Assembly (NCBI GenBank): GCA_027031505.1
Contig: JALVQH010000184.1
Location: 1 to 5,022 of the forward strand
Direction of reading: 5' to 3'
DNA length: 5,022 bases
Origin: Campylobacteraceae bacterium
Lineage (GTDB): Bacteria; Campylobacterota; Campylobacteria; Campylobacterales; Sulfurovaceae
In this document: positions 1 to 5,022 of the stretch, one piece after another
Layout of the letters: every line of letters starts with the position of its first letter
How positions within the stretch are numbered: the first letter of the stretch is position 1
The notes under the pieces: model-generated
What the model was told of the DNA's origin: nothing
What the model saw: only the letters and a program-made list of their open reading frames with translations
The model's database searches: none
Made by a program: the position numbers and the translations under genes

Positions 1-847
1 GCTTCATAATCCATGTATGCAGCCACAACGCCAGAATGATCAATCCTCCGCCGACCAGCAGGGTGGTGTAGTTGATGTTTTTGCCCCAAACGACGAGATT
101 GACGATGAGCCCCAGAGGGACAACGGCATTGTTCATAATCGCCAGAATCCCGCTGTCGACCTCGGTGGCTCCCCGGTTCCAGAGGAAGTAGCCCAGCCCC
201 GACGCGACGATCCCGAGCCAGAATAGGACGCCCCACTGGGTCGGAGTGGGGGTGATCTTGTCCATGTTGCCAAAGAGGAGGAACGCACCGAGGGAGATGA
301 GCAGCGCTCCGAAATGAAAATAGCCGAAAATAGTTGATTGCTTCATCACTTTGAGCTCCGGATGTTCGAGAATTTTTTTGTAGAGTACCTGCCCGAGGGC
401 GAAGGTGATGTTCGCCCCCTGCACCATCAGAAAACCGATGAAAAAGCCGGGGTTGACGTGGGCGGCCTTGATGACCCAGGCGCCGGCGACGGCGACGGCG
501 GCGGTGACGACGTAGAGGGGGTTGAACCGCCCCTTGAGGAGATCGTAGATCACCGTGACATAGAGGGGGGTGAAGATCGTAAAAAGGAGTACCTCCGGGA
601 CACTGAGGAAGAGAAAGGATTGGTAGAAGAAGAGATACATCAGTCCGATCTGGATGATCCCGATCCCCATGATGCGGAGTTTGAAACGGTTGGGGAGGCG
701 GAAGTTGGTAAAGGGGACGAAGATCAGGGATGCCAGCGCCACACGCACCAGCACGGCGAAATAGCTGTCAAGCTTCCCGGCGAGATAGACGCCGATGAGG
801 GAGAAGGAGAAGGCCCAGATGAAGGTGACGAGAGAGAGAAGTCGCAT
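1..847 (-). CDS. EamA/DMT-family inner-membrane transporter, C-terminus cut by window edge
   Basis: My translation of the minus strand gives 282 residues, open to the left edge, so the last part is missing. Hydrophobic stretches near residues 3-24, 30-46, 58-81, 87-104, 110-127, 134-157, 172-193, 205-223, 236-254 and 264-281 make ten predicted helices in two halves of five. This is the EamA (drug/metabolite transporter) fold. Typical family features are the N-terminal FIWAFSFSLIGVYLAG, the glycine-rich helix GIVASGLGYFLWNRG in repeat two, and MNNAVVPLG in helix nine. Substrate cannot be told from sequence; EamA members export or import amino acids, amines, carboxylates or vitamins. The N-terminus vaguely recalls proteins annotated as carboxylate/amino acid/amine or YigM-like biotin transporters (weak memory). 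The start is firm: an in-frame TGA lies at 863-865, only 15 bases before the ATG, and AAAAGGAG precedes it. A repeat-filled 182-base gap separates it from the operon on its right, so it may have its own promoter. Confidence 0.9.
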   Translation of the reverse strand, partial: MRLLSLVTFIWAFSFSLIGVYLAGKLDSYFAVLVRVALASLIFVPFTNFRLPNRFKLRIMGIGIIQIGLMYLFFYQSFLFLSVPEVLLFTIFTPLYVTVIYDLLKGRFNPLYVVTAAVAVAGAWVIKAAHVNPGFFIGFLMVQGANITFALGQVLYKKILEHPELKVMKQSTIFGYFHFGALLISLGAFLLFGNMDKITPTPTQWGVLFWLGIVASGLGYFLWNRGATEVDSGILAIMNNAVVPLGLIVNLVVWGKNINYTTLLVGGGLIILALWLHTWIMK

Positions 848-851
848 GATG

Positions 852-859
852 CTCCTTTT
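852..859 (-). promoter_or_regulatory. Ribosome binding site of the EamA transporter
   Basis: The minus strand reads AAAAGGAG, then four bases, then ATG at 847. The gap is short but usable. With the in-frame stop at 863-865 it fixes the start codon. The 7-bp tandem repeat begins only five bases upstream, so the leader of this gene is largely repeat DNA. Confidence 0.75.
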
Positions 860-864
860 AAATC

Positions 865-899
865 AGGAATTAGGAATTAGGAATTAGGAATTAGAAATT
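865..899. repeat. 7-bp tandem repeat, AGGAATT x 5 (last copy one mismatch)
   Basis: Plus-strand units AGGAATT start at 865, 872, 879 and 886 and are identical. The fifth, at 893-899, reads AGAAATT. On the minus strand this is AATTCCT repeated, placed directly upstream of the transporter ribosome binding site. The unit length is not a multiple of three, but the tract lies outside the reading frame. Any effect of copy-number change would be on promoter spacing or leader structure, not on frame. Short intergenic heptamer repeats occur in several bacterial groups; I do not know a function for this one. Confidence 0.9.
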
Positions 900-906
900 T
901 TGGTTG

Positions 907-974
907 GCGTTGCAGCGCAACGCATCTATTGATGGGGACGCGACTTCAGTCGCGTTTGTGGGACTGAAGTCCCA
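907..974. repeat. REP/BIME-like cluster of three perfect short palindromes
   Basis: Three hairpin-capable palindromes lie in a row. The first is GCGTTGC-AGC-GCAACGC at 907-923, a 7-bp stem. The second is ACGCGACT-TC-AGTCGCGT at 938-955, and the third is TGGGACT-GA-AGTCCCA at 959-974. The cores of the last two, GACTTCAGTC (942-951) and GACTGAAGTC (962-971), are exact reverse complements. They can therefore each fold alone or pair with each other around a 10-base loop. This inverted pair of imperfectly related palindromes is the layout of bacterial interspersed mosaic elements (BIMEs), which RAYT (IS200-like Y1) transposases mobilise in other bacteria. No such transposase gene is in the window. 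No T-run follows any of the hairpins on the minus strand, so a classical terminator is not supported. The REP assignment is inferred from structure only. Confidence 0.65.
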
Positions 975-983
975 GCCCCTTTT

Positions 984-1015
984 CCAATACACCAATATAC
1001 CAATACACGAATATA
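984..1015. repeat. 8-bp tandem repeat, CCAATAYA x 4
   Basis: Plus-strand units are CCAATACA (984-991), CCAATATA (992-999), CCAATACA (1000-1007) and CGAATATA (1008-1015). The units alternate C and T at position seven, so the array can also be read as two copies of a 16-bp unit. It lies 14 bases beyond the stop codon of the small Cys protein and next to the palindrome cluster, in the 3' untranslated part of the operon. No function is known to me. Confidence 0.85.
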
Positions 1016-1029
1016 CTACGCTCGGCGTG

Positions 1030-1236
1030 CTAAAACTCAAATCCGCCCCCCTGTCCTTTGTTCATGCTCTCGTAGACGGCGTTGACGTAGGCGTCGCGGA
1101 GGGGGCAGTCGGTGAGTTTGTCGCATGGCAGGCAGCTTTTGTAGCCGTGCTCGGTCTGGCAGGCTTTGAGCTCCCGGGTTTTCTCTTCGAGAGCCAAAAC
1201 GTATGGATCGGCTGGTGAAGTTCCCGGTCGGATCAT
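1030..1236 (-). CDS. Small conserved four-cysteine protein (Cj0839c-like), function unknown
   Basis: A 68-residue soluble protein with no signal peptide or membrane helix. The N-terminal third is charged and probably helical (LALEEKTRELKAC). The middle carries four cysteines spaced C-x8-C-x2-C-x5-C, at residues 26, 35, 38 and 44, within KSCLPCDKLTDCPLRD. The C-terminus is YESMNKGQGGGFEF. From memory, small Campylobacterota proteins next to fbp (Cj0839c in C. jejuni) share the cysteines and the glycine-rich GGFEF tail. If so, this is a real conserved gene and not a chance frame. Four cysteines suggest zinc or an iron-sulfur cluster, but that is inference. Its ATG overlaps the fbp TGA as ATGA, and upstream there is only a weak GGA at usual spacing, so translation is probably coupled to fbp. 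It is the last gene of the operon. Confidence 0.82.
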   Translation of the reverse strand: MIRPGTSPADPYVLALEEKTRELKACQTEHGYKSCLPCDKLTDCPLRDAYVNAVYESMNKGQGGGFEF

Positions 1237-2087
1237 GTCGCAAGTCCGTACGCTTTTTTCAGAGCATTGATTTCATAATTGGATCCGAAGAAGCAGGGAG
1301 TCGTATCGTGATGATGCCTGGGAGCCAGCTCAAGGAGGCGCCGGCCATGGTGATCGATGGCTTGTCCGCCGGCGGCTTCGAAGATCAAAGCAAACGGCAG
1401 AACTTCGAACAATTGCCTGAGTTTTCCGTTTGGCAGATCGGAAGCGGCAGGATAGCTGAAGATGCCGCCGCCCTTGACAATCAGGTGATGCAGATCGGGT
1501 ACCATACCGCCGCTGTAGCGGAGGCGGTACCCTTCGGCAAAGAGGCTGTCGACGAAGGCTTTGTGATGGGGAGGCCAGTACTGCTGGGTGCCGCCGGGGG
1601 CATTGTGTCTGCCCTTCTCCTTGAGCATGAATTTCCGATCCATCAGCTGCCATCTGCCGTGAACGAAGCGTTGGCGCATCGGTGGATTCCCCCGTTCGAC
1701 AGACACCATCTCGATGTGGCGCCCAAACAGGATATAAGCGGCAGTCACAAGAGAAGCACCGGCGGGCTCCCCTTCATAAATGCCGAAAATCGCTCCGACG
1801 GAAAAGTTGGCGTCGACGATACTGGAACCGTCAAGCGGATCGTAGCAAATGGTGTAGGGTGCCTTTGGGTCAAGTATCAGCTCATTCTCCTTCTCTTCGC
1901 TGATGATGGAACGGACTCGTGCCAGAGCGCTGAGTGATTCTTCGATCACGCGGTCGGCAGCGATGTCCAGTTTGAGCTGGGCATCTCCGGTAGCATTGTG
2001 TTCGGTGCTGTAGCCAAGATCACCCTCTTTGATCAGGGCATCGACACTGACGGCGATGGTTTTGATGGCGTCGAGTATGGTTTTCAT
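1233..2087 (-). CDS. fbp: Class I fructose-1,6-bisphosphatase
   Basis: This enzyme hydrolyses fructose 1,6-bisphosphate to fructose 6-phosphate and phosphate in the cytoplasm, the committed step of gluconeogenesis. Campylobacterota that fix CO2 by the reductive TCA cycle or grow on organic acids need it to make hexoses. The 284 residues contain the family's metal site: acidic SEE at 63-65, DPLDGSS at 83-89 and Glu237 in FEAAGG. The substrate region is YSGGMVPDLH (191-200) and GKLR (221-224). The C-terminal signature TPCFFGSN (263-270) is present, but the usual H-x-R before the proline reads H-D-T here. It is shorter than the roughly 330-residue E. coli enzyme, as I believe is usual in this phylum. 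The frame is open 15 codons further upstream. I chose the ATG at 2087 because AAAGGAG precedes it, it forms an ATGA overlap with the mobB stop, and homology begins there. Confidence 0.96.
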   Translation of the reverse strand: MKTILDAIKTIAVSVDALIKEGDLGYSTEHNATGDAQLKLDIAADRVIEESLSALARVRSIISEEKENELILDPKAPYTICYDPLDGSSIVDANFSVGAIFGIYEGEPAGASLVTAAYILFGRHIEMVSVERGNPPMRQRFVHGRWQLMDRKFMLKEKGRHNAPGGTQQYWPPHHKAFVDSLFAEGYRLRYSGGMVPDLHHLIVKGGGIFSYPAASDLPNGKLRQLFEVLPFALIFEAAGGQAIDHHGRRLLELAPRHHHDTTPCFFGSNYEINALKKAYGLAT

Positions 2088-2596
2088 GATATATGGTCTC
2101 CTTTGAGCGAAATGGCATGGGCGTCTATCCACTCGATTATACTACCGATATCGTTAAGATCGAGTACATCGATGTCCTCGGGGAGATCATAGTCGGACAC
2201 AACAATCGAATCATCAATGGCAATCGCCTTGACGACGGGGAGATATTCGGACTCAATCGTATTGCGAAAGATCGCCAGTCGGGGGAGGGGGAGGGTTTTG
2301 AGCCCTTCGACCATCAGCAGATCATATTCTCCAAACATCTCAGCGATGCGCTCGATGGAACAGGAACGGTGGGTGAAGAGAGTAGTGCGGGTCGAGGAGA
2401 CCACAGCCACATCGGCTCCGGTTTGATAGAAACGGTCGCTGTCTTTGCCCGGCTGGTCGAAGCGGGCTTTGTCTTTGGGGTCGTGTTTGATGATGGCGAT
2501 GCGGCGGGCGGGAACGAGGCGATGCGCGATTCTCTCGATCAGAGTTGTCTTGCCGCTGCCGCTGGGGCCGGTGAATGCGATGGCTTTATGCATCAT
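2084..2596 (-). CDS. mobB: MobB, molybdopterin-guanine dinucleotide biosynthesis adaptor protein
   Basis: A 170-residue P-loop GTPase of the MobB family. The family binds GTP and is thought to help MobA attach GMP to molybdopterin, giving the bis-MGD cofactor of enzymes such as nitrate reductase (Nap), formate dehydrogenase and polysulfide or thiosulfate reductases. Seen here: Walker A GPSGSGKTT at 10-18, the family motif IKHD (36-39), KDSDRFYQTGA (51-61), and the Walker B-like LLMVEGLK (93-100). Length matches the family, about 160-175 residues. The start overlaps the transglycosylase stop as ATGA. A second ATG immediately follows (2593), and AAAGGA at 2601-2606 is better spaced for that one, so the true protein may be one residue shorter. 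mobA is not in the window. Its place between a cell-wall enzyme and fbp says nothing about function but matches C. jejuni Cj0841c. Confidence 0.95.
   Translation of the reverse strand: MMHKAIAFTGPSGSGKTTLIERIAHRLVPARRIAIIKHDPKDKARFDQPGKDSDRFYQTGADVAVVSSTRTTLFTHRSCSIERIAEMFGEYDLLMVEGLKTLPLPRLAIFRNTIESEYLPVVKAIAIDDSIVVSDYDLPEDIDVLDLNDIGSIIEWIDAHAISLKGDHIS
2098..2104 (-). promoter_or_regulatory. Ribosome binding site of fbp, inside the mobB 3' end
   Basis: The minus strand reads AAAGGAG inside the last codons of mobB, followed by ten bases and the fbp ATG at 2087. The spacing is somewhat long, but no other start codon lies nearer. It argues against the upstream start at 2132, which has no role for this site. 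Confidence 0.7.
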
Positions 2597-4158
2597 TTTT
2601 TCCTTTGTCTGAATTTATCGGTTTTGTTCGGTTGGTGGATGATGCGGAGCAGATCGATCATTCGCAGAGGGGTGCCAAGTTTGTTCATGTAGATGACATA
2701 GTTGGTCAGGACGTGTTTGCCGTAGTGGCGTGCCTGATCGTTGTCGACCAGTTCAAGGCTCAGATACGGCTCATAGGGCCCTTTGCCGTTAAAAAGGTGT
2801 TTTTTGCGGATCAGCCGTCGGGTATAACCGATCCCTGCGTTGTACGCGTAGGCAATGAAGAGGGGGTGTTGAAGCCATTTGGTCAGATAGTTCATGTGCG
2901 CGTTGGCATAGATAAGGGCTTTGCGGGGGTCAAACATTGCATCGTAGTCAACTTTCTCGTGACGCTTCCTCGCAAGATGGCGCACAAGAAACGGCATAAT
3001 CTGCATCATCCCGAGTGCGTAGGATGTGGAAATCGATGCGGGGATAAATCGACTCTCCTGACGAGCGATAGCATAGAGGATTGCCTGGCGGCTTTTGGGA
3101 AGTTTGGCAAGCAGATCCCGGTAGGGCATCGGGAAGTACTGCTCGGTATCACGGCTGGCTTTGGAAAGGATGTAGCTGTAGTATCCGACGGCGTCGGCTT
3201 CGCGGTACCTGGTAGCCAGTGCTTTTTTGTCTACCTTTTTATTGAAAATCTTCCGCTTGAGTTTTGCCCAGTAGATGGGATCGGAGATCTGCTGACGGAG
3301 AGTGGTGGTTTCAGGAAGAGACGGCGTAATGGTTTTGGGGTATTTCAGATGGAGGATATCGCGAGCGAGGAGGGTGTAGAGATTGATGTCGTAGCTTTTG
3401 GTCAGCGTAAGCAGATAGCGCTTGTTTTTGCGGCTCATGTATGTCCAGAAGAGGGCTTGATCGACCTCTTCGCGCTTATTTGACGCTTGGGCAGCAAGGC
3501 GGAAGTATATTTCACCGATGGCCGGTTTGCCGCGGTAGAGGGCGTTGAAGCCCAGAGAGAGGAGAGTGCGGTGGGTGAGGCGGTGTTTTTTGGCCGGGGG
3601 GTTGAAGAGGGCTCTGGTCCAGTGGGGGAGGCGCTCACGTCGGATGCGTCGGATCGTCTCGTTAAAGGCATGCTGAGTCGTCAGGCGGGCATACAACTCC
3701 GGTGAGATCGGGTGGTCGAGCTGCTTGCGCCCGGCCGTTCCGGCGTGGTTGAGGACAAACACCTGCATCTCCGGAGAGAGCCGAAGCCAGCGCTGCCAGG
3801 GATCCGCCGATTTGAGGAGGGCGACGGTGGCGGCTTTTTTTTGTGCGATCGCCTTTTTCTGTGCTGCGGTGAGGAGCTTGCGGGGGCGATTGTGGCGGAT
3901 ACGGGGGGTTCGATGTCCCGTCTTTTTCCGATACGCTTTGGCGAGTTTGGCGTTGATCCGTTTGGCTTCCCGGATCAGCTTCCGGGCGTCGGATCGGGTC
4001 GAACGGGGGCTGGAGAGGTATCGCCAGATGTAGTAGTCTTTTTCGACACTTTTGGGCATCGCATGGATCGTTGCGTAGTCAAGATGGCGGGCTCCAAGCG
4101 GACTCAGCATTGTGAGGACAACAAGGATAATACCCCTCAGCAGACCGATTCGCCGCAT
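2593..4158 (-). CDS. slt: Soluble lytic murein transglycosylase, Slt family
   Basis: A 521-residue periplasmic enzyme that cleaves the MurNAc-GlcNAc bond of peptidoglycan to give 1,6-anhydro ends, used in wall turnover and insertion of envelope machines. Residues 1-24 look like a signal peptide: basic MRRIGLLRG, then a hydrophobic core ending near PLGA. Residues 25-345 form an alpha-helical region like the ring domain of Slt70, with a very basic stretch at about 63-112. The catalytic SLT domain covers about 350-495. It has the proposed catalytic Glu368 in ARQES, GMMQIMP (383-389) and AYNAG (438-442). The late helix QARHYGKHVLTNYVIYMN is where Slt enzymes usually carry an ETRNYVxRVL-type sequence. 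It is shorter than E. coli Slt70 (about 620 mature residues) but near the C. jejuni Cj0843c enzyme. I chose the ATG at 4158, which overlaps the yggT TGA by one base (TGATG). A TTG at 4161 is also in frame. Confidence 0.95.
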   Translation of the reverse strand: MRRIGLLRGIILVVLTMLSPLGARHLDYATIHAMPKSVEKDYYIWRYLSSPRSTRSDARKLIREAKRINAKLAKAYRKKTGHRTPRIRHNRPRKLLTAAQKKAIAQKKAATVALLKSADPWQRWLRLSPEMQVFVLNHAGTAGRKQLDHPISPELYARLTTQHAFNETIRRIRRERLPHWTRALFNPPAKKHRLTHRTLLSLGFNALYRGKPAIGEIYFRLAAQASNKREEVDQALFWTYMSRKNKRYLLTLTKSYDINLYTLLARDILHLKYPKTITPSLPETTTLRQQISDPIYWAKLKRKIFNKKVDKKALATRYREADAVGYYSYILSKASRDTEQYFPMPYRDLLAKLPKSRQAILYAIARQESRFIPASISTSYALGMMQIMPFLVRHLARKRHEKVDYDAMFDPRKALIYANAHMNYLTKWLQHPLFIAYAYNAGIGYTRRLIRKKHLFNGKGPYEPYLSLELVDNDQARHYGKHVLTNYVIYMNKLGTPLRMIDLLRIIHQPNKTDKFRQRKK

Positions 4159-4430
4159 CAAAAGACCAGCCGCATCAGAAAGGTATCGAGAAACGCAAGT
4201 CCCAGCAGGATCACAACCGGGGAGAGATCCATGCCGGAGACTACGACGAAGGGGAGCTTGTGTCGTATCCAGCGAAACACCGGTTCGGTGATCTGGCGGA
4301 TGAAACGCACGAGCGGATTGTACGGATCGGGGTGTATGAAGCTGAACAGAGCAGCGATAACAACGATCCAGGAATAGATGGTGATAAGGGTATGGATCAA
4401 CTGGACCAAAGCAATGATCAAGGCTGACAT
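4158..4430 (-). CDS. YggT family integral membrane protein
   Basis: A 90-residue protein with two hydrophobic segments, about residues 4-31 and 66-89. Between them lies the YggT-family core: HPDPYNPLVRFIRQITEP (33-50) then a basic WIRHKLP and the GMDLSPVVILL motif (66-76). Length is typical of the single-repeat form of the family. E. coli YggT is about twice as long, with two repeats. Proposed roles for the family include osmotic shock resistance and membrane or septum organisation; plant and cyanobacterial relatives affect thylakoid assembly and nucleoid distribution. None of this is shown for Campylobacterota. It overlaps the end of gltX by 13 bases, and a strong GGAGG sits seven bases before its ATG. 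It sits directly ahead of the transglycosylase, as Cj0844c does in C. jejuni, so a link to the cell envelope is possible but inferred. Confidence 0.9.
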   Translation of the reverse strand: MSALIIALVQLIHTLITIYSWIVVIAALFSFIHPDPYNPLVRFIRQITEPVFRWIRHKLPFVVVSGMDLSPVVILLGLAFLDTFLMRLVF

Positions 4431-5022
4431 CGGGCTACCTCCATAATGTAAGATCGGATAAAAGGGTACAGATCACGCAACGCGGGACCGTGTTCGGCTC
4501 CGGTAAGGATCCGGCGCAGGGGGATCAGCAGAGAATCGTCGTGGAGACCTGTCTGCTCGATCAGATACGTTTCGAATGTCTCAAAATCGGTAAACGGCGG
4601 TGCCGACGCGATTAAAGAGGCAAGAGTGTGCATCGTCTCTCTGTACTCCCCGTCACAGGGTTTGGGTGCAAAAATCGGCAGGATTTTCTCGTCAAGTTCC
4701 CCGAGGGTGGGTGCTTCATTGAGATAGAGCTTGATCATGCGGCCGATATCGGCATCGGCAAACTCATACAAGCCGGAGAGCGCTTTGTCCTCCATCCGGC
4801 GAAGGTGTTCGCGATTGAGTTTTCGAAGAGCCTCCGGGTCATACAGGGTCGGAGCTGTTGAGAGATGCTGGAGATCAAACCACATTATTGCATCGGGAAA
4901 TGTGAAAACCTCTGCAGGAGGTGTCTGGCCGAGTGTGAGGAGATAATTGAGAATAGCATCGGGGAGGAATCCTTCTTCGAACAGCGACGTGACAGTGGGA
5001 AGATCGCCCGAAATGGACGAGA
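4418..5022 (-). CDS. gltX: Glutamyl-tRNA synthetase, C-terminal 200 residues (N-terminus beyond window)
   Basis: GltX joins glutamate to tRNA-Glu (and, in bacteria with GatCAB, may also charge tRNA-Gln) using ATP. Only the C-terminal part is present; the frame is open to the right edge. The visible part begins SSISGDLPTVTSLFEEGFLP, immediately after the expected KMSKS loop. LPDAILNYLLTLG and AIMWFDLQHLS follow, which are characteristic of class Ic GluRS. The helical anticodon-binding region comes next, with KLNREHLRRME, YEFADADIGRMIKLYL and the terminal LRRILTGAEHGPALRDLYPFI, a standard GluRS ending. The stop TGA lies 13 bases inside yggT. Campylobacterota carry two gltX paralogues; by position this is the C. 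jejuni Cj0845c counterpart. An apparent start at 4885 is only an internal methionine, because homology continues upstream of it. Confidence 0.95.
   Translation of the reverse strand, partial: SSISGDLPTVTSLFEEGFLPDAILNYLLTLGQTPPAEVFTFPDAIMWFDLQHLSTAPTLYDPEALRKLNREHLRRMEDKALSGLYEFADADIGRMIKLYLNEAPTLGELDEKILPIFAPKPCDGEYRETMHTLASLIASAPPFTDFETFETYLIEQTGLHDDSLLIPLRRILTGAEHGPALRDLYPFIRSYIMEVARCQP
4438..4442 (-). promoter_or_regulatory. Ribosome binding site of yggT, inside the gltX 3' end
   Basis: GGAGG on the minus strand lies seven bases upstream of the yggT ATG (4430), within the last codons of gltX. It is the best Shine-Dalgarno match in the operon and supports yggT being translated at its own rate, not only by coupling. 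Confidence 0.75.

Larger units (their letters stand above)
848..1029. other. Repeat-filled intergenic gap between the operon end and the EamA transporter
   Basis: This 182-base stretch holds the 8-bp repeat, the palindrome cluster and the 7-bp repeat, and encodes no protein I can support. It must contain the 3' end of the operon transcript and, if the transporter is transcribed separately, its promoter. I find no convincing -35/-10 pair and no intrinsic terminator with a U-run on the minus strand. Confidence 0.8.

Noticed and set aside
338..880. Long plus-strand open frame opposite the transporter
   Set aside because: It is very acidic and low in complexity (Asp/Glu/Gly-rich), has no recognisable domain, and is antisense to a clear ten-helix membrane protein. 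Its composition follows from the complement of hydrophobic codons.
959..983. Palindrome followed by CCCCTTTT, as a plus-strand terminator
   Set aside because: There is no plus-strand gene to terminate, and the T-run is only four bases and offset from the stem.
994..1002. Possible extended -10 promoter (TGGTATATT on the minus strand) in the 8-bp repeat
   Set aside because: The match is a by-product of the AT-rich repeat unit and no -35-like element is at the right distance. A transcript from here would also have to cross all three palindromes.
865..1015. CRISPR-like array
   Set aside because: Units are 7-8 bp and directly adjacent, with no unique spacers of usual length and no cas genes.
1037..1243. 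Alternative 68-residue minus-strand frame over the small Cys gene
   Set aside because: It is arginine-rich with no recognisable motif, whereas the other frame has the ordered cysteines, the conserved-looking GGFEF tail and the ATGA overlap with fbp.
1203..1937. 244-residue plus-strand frame opposite fbp
   Set aside because: It is antisense to a textbook fructose bisphosphatase with an intact DPLDGSS site and shows no domain of its own.
2088..2132. Upstream start for fbp adding 15 residues
   Set aside because: The added residues (MDRRPCHFAQ...) do not look like Fbp, would extend the overlap with mobB, and would leave the AAAGGAG at 2098-2104 inside the gene.
2575..3483. 302-residue plus-strand frame opposite the transglycosylase
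   Set aside because: It covers the opposite strand of the intact SLT catalytic domain and resembles no known family. It is a shadow of a strongly codon-biased gene.

Overview
The window looks like chromosomal DNA from a free-living member of the Campylobacterota (Epsilonproteobacteria), of the moderately GC-rich Sulfurovum/Nitratifractor kind. This rests on gene order and protein character. Read right to left on the minus strand, the order is gltX - yggT - soluble lytic transglycosylase - mobB - fbp - small Cys protein. From memory this matches the Campylobacter jejuni block Cj0845c to Cj0839c, minus the Cj0842 insertion. No database was searched, so the genus is inference.

Layout: every gene I can support lies on the minus strand. 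Positions 5022 to 1030 form one tightly packed operon: the C-terminal 200 residues of glutamyl-tRNA synthetase (entering from the right edge), a YggT-family membrane protein, a periplasmic Slt-type lytic transglycosylase, MobB for molybdenum cofactor, a class I fructose-1,6-bisphosphatase, and a 68-residue four-cysteine protein. Each gene overlaps the next by 1 to 13 bases, mostly as ATGA stop/start overlaps, so they are probably co-transcribed and translationally coupled. Their known roles (translation, envelope, cofactor, gluconeogenesis) do not form one pathway, so the shared link is more likely expression than biochemistry.

Positions 848 to 1029 are a 182-base non-coding gap packed with repeats: a 4 x 8-bp tandem repeat, three short perfect palindromes arranged like a REP/BIME element, and a 5 x 7-bp tandem repeat ending just before the ribosome binding site of the next gene. 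Positions 847 to 1 encode all but the last part of a ten-helix EamA/DMT-family transporter that runs off the left edge. In C. jejuni and, as I recall, in relatives, metG follows the small Cys protein. Here the repeat island and transporter sit in that place.

I see no mobile element with a transposase, tRNA, rRNA, CRISPR array or phage gene. The core operon is ordinary for the phylum. The parts least explained by known biology are the repeat island and the small Cys protein.
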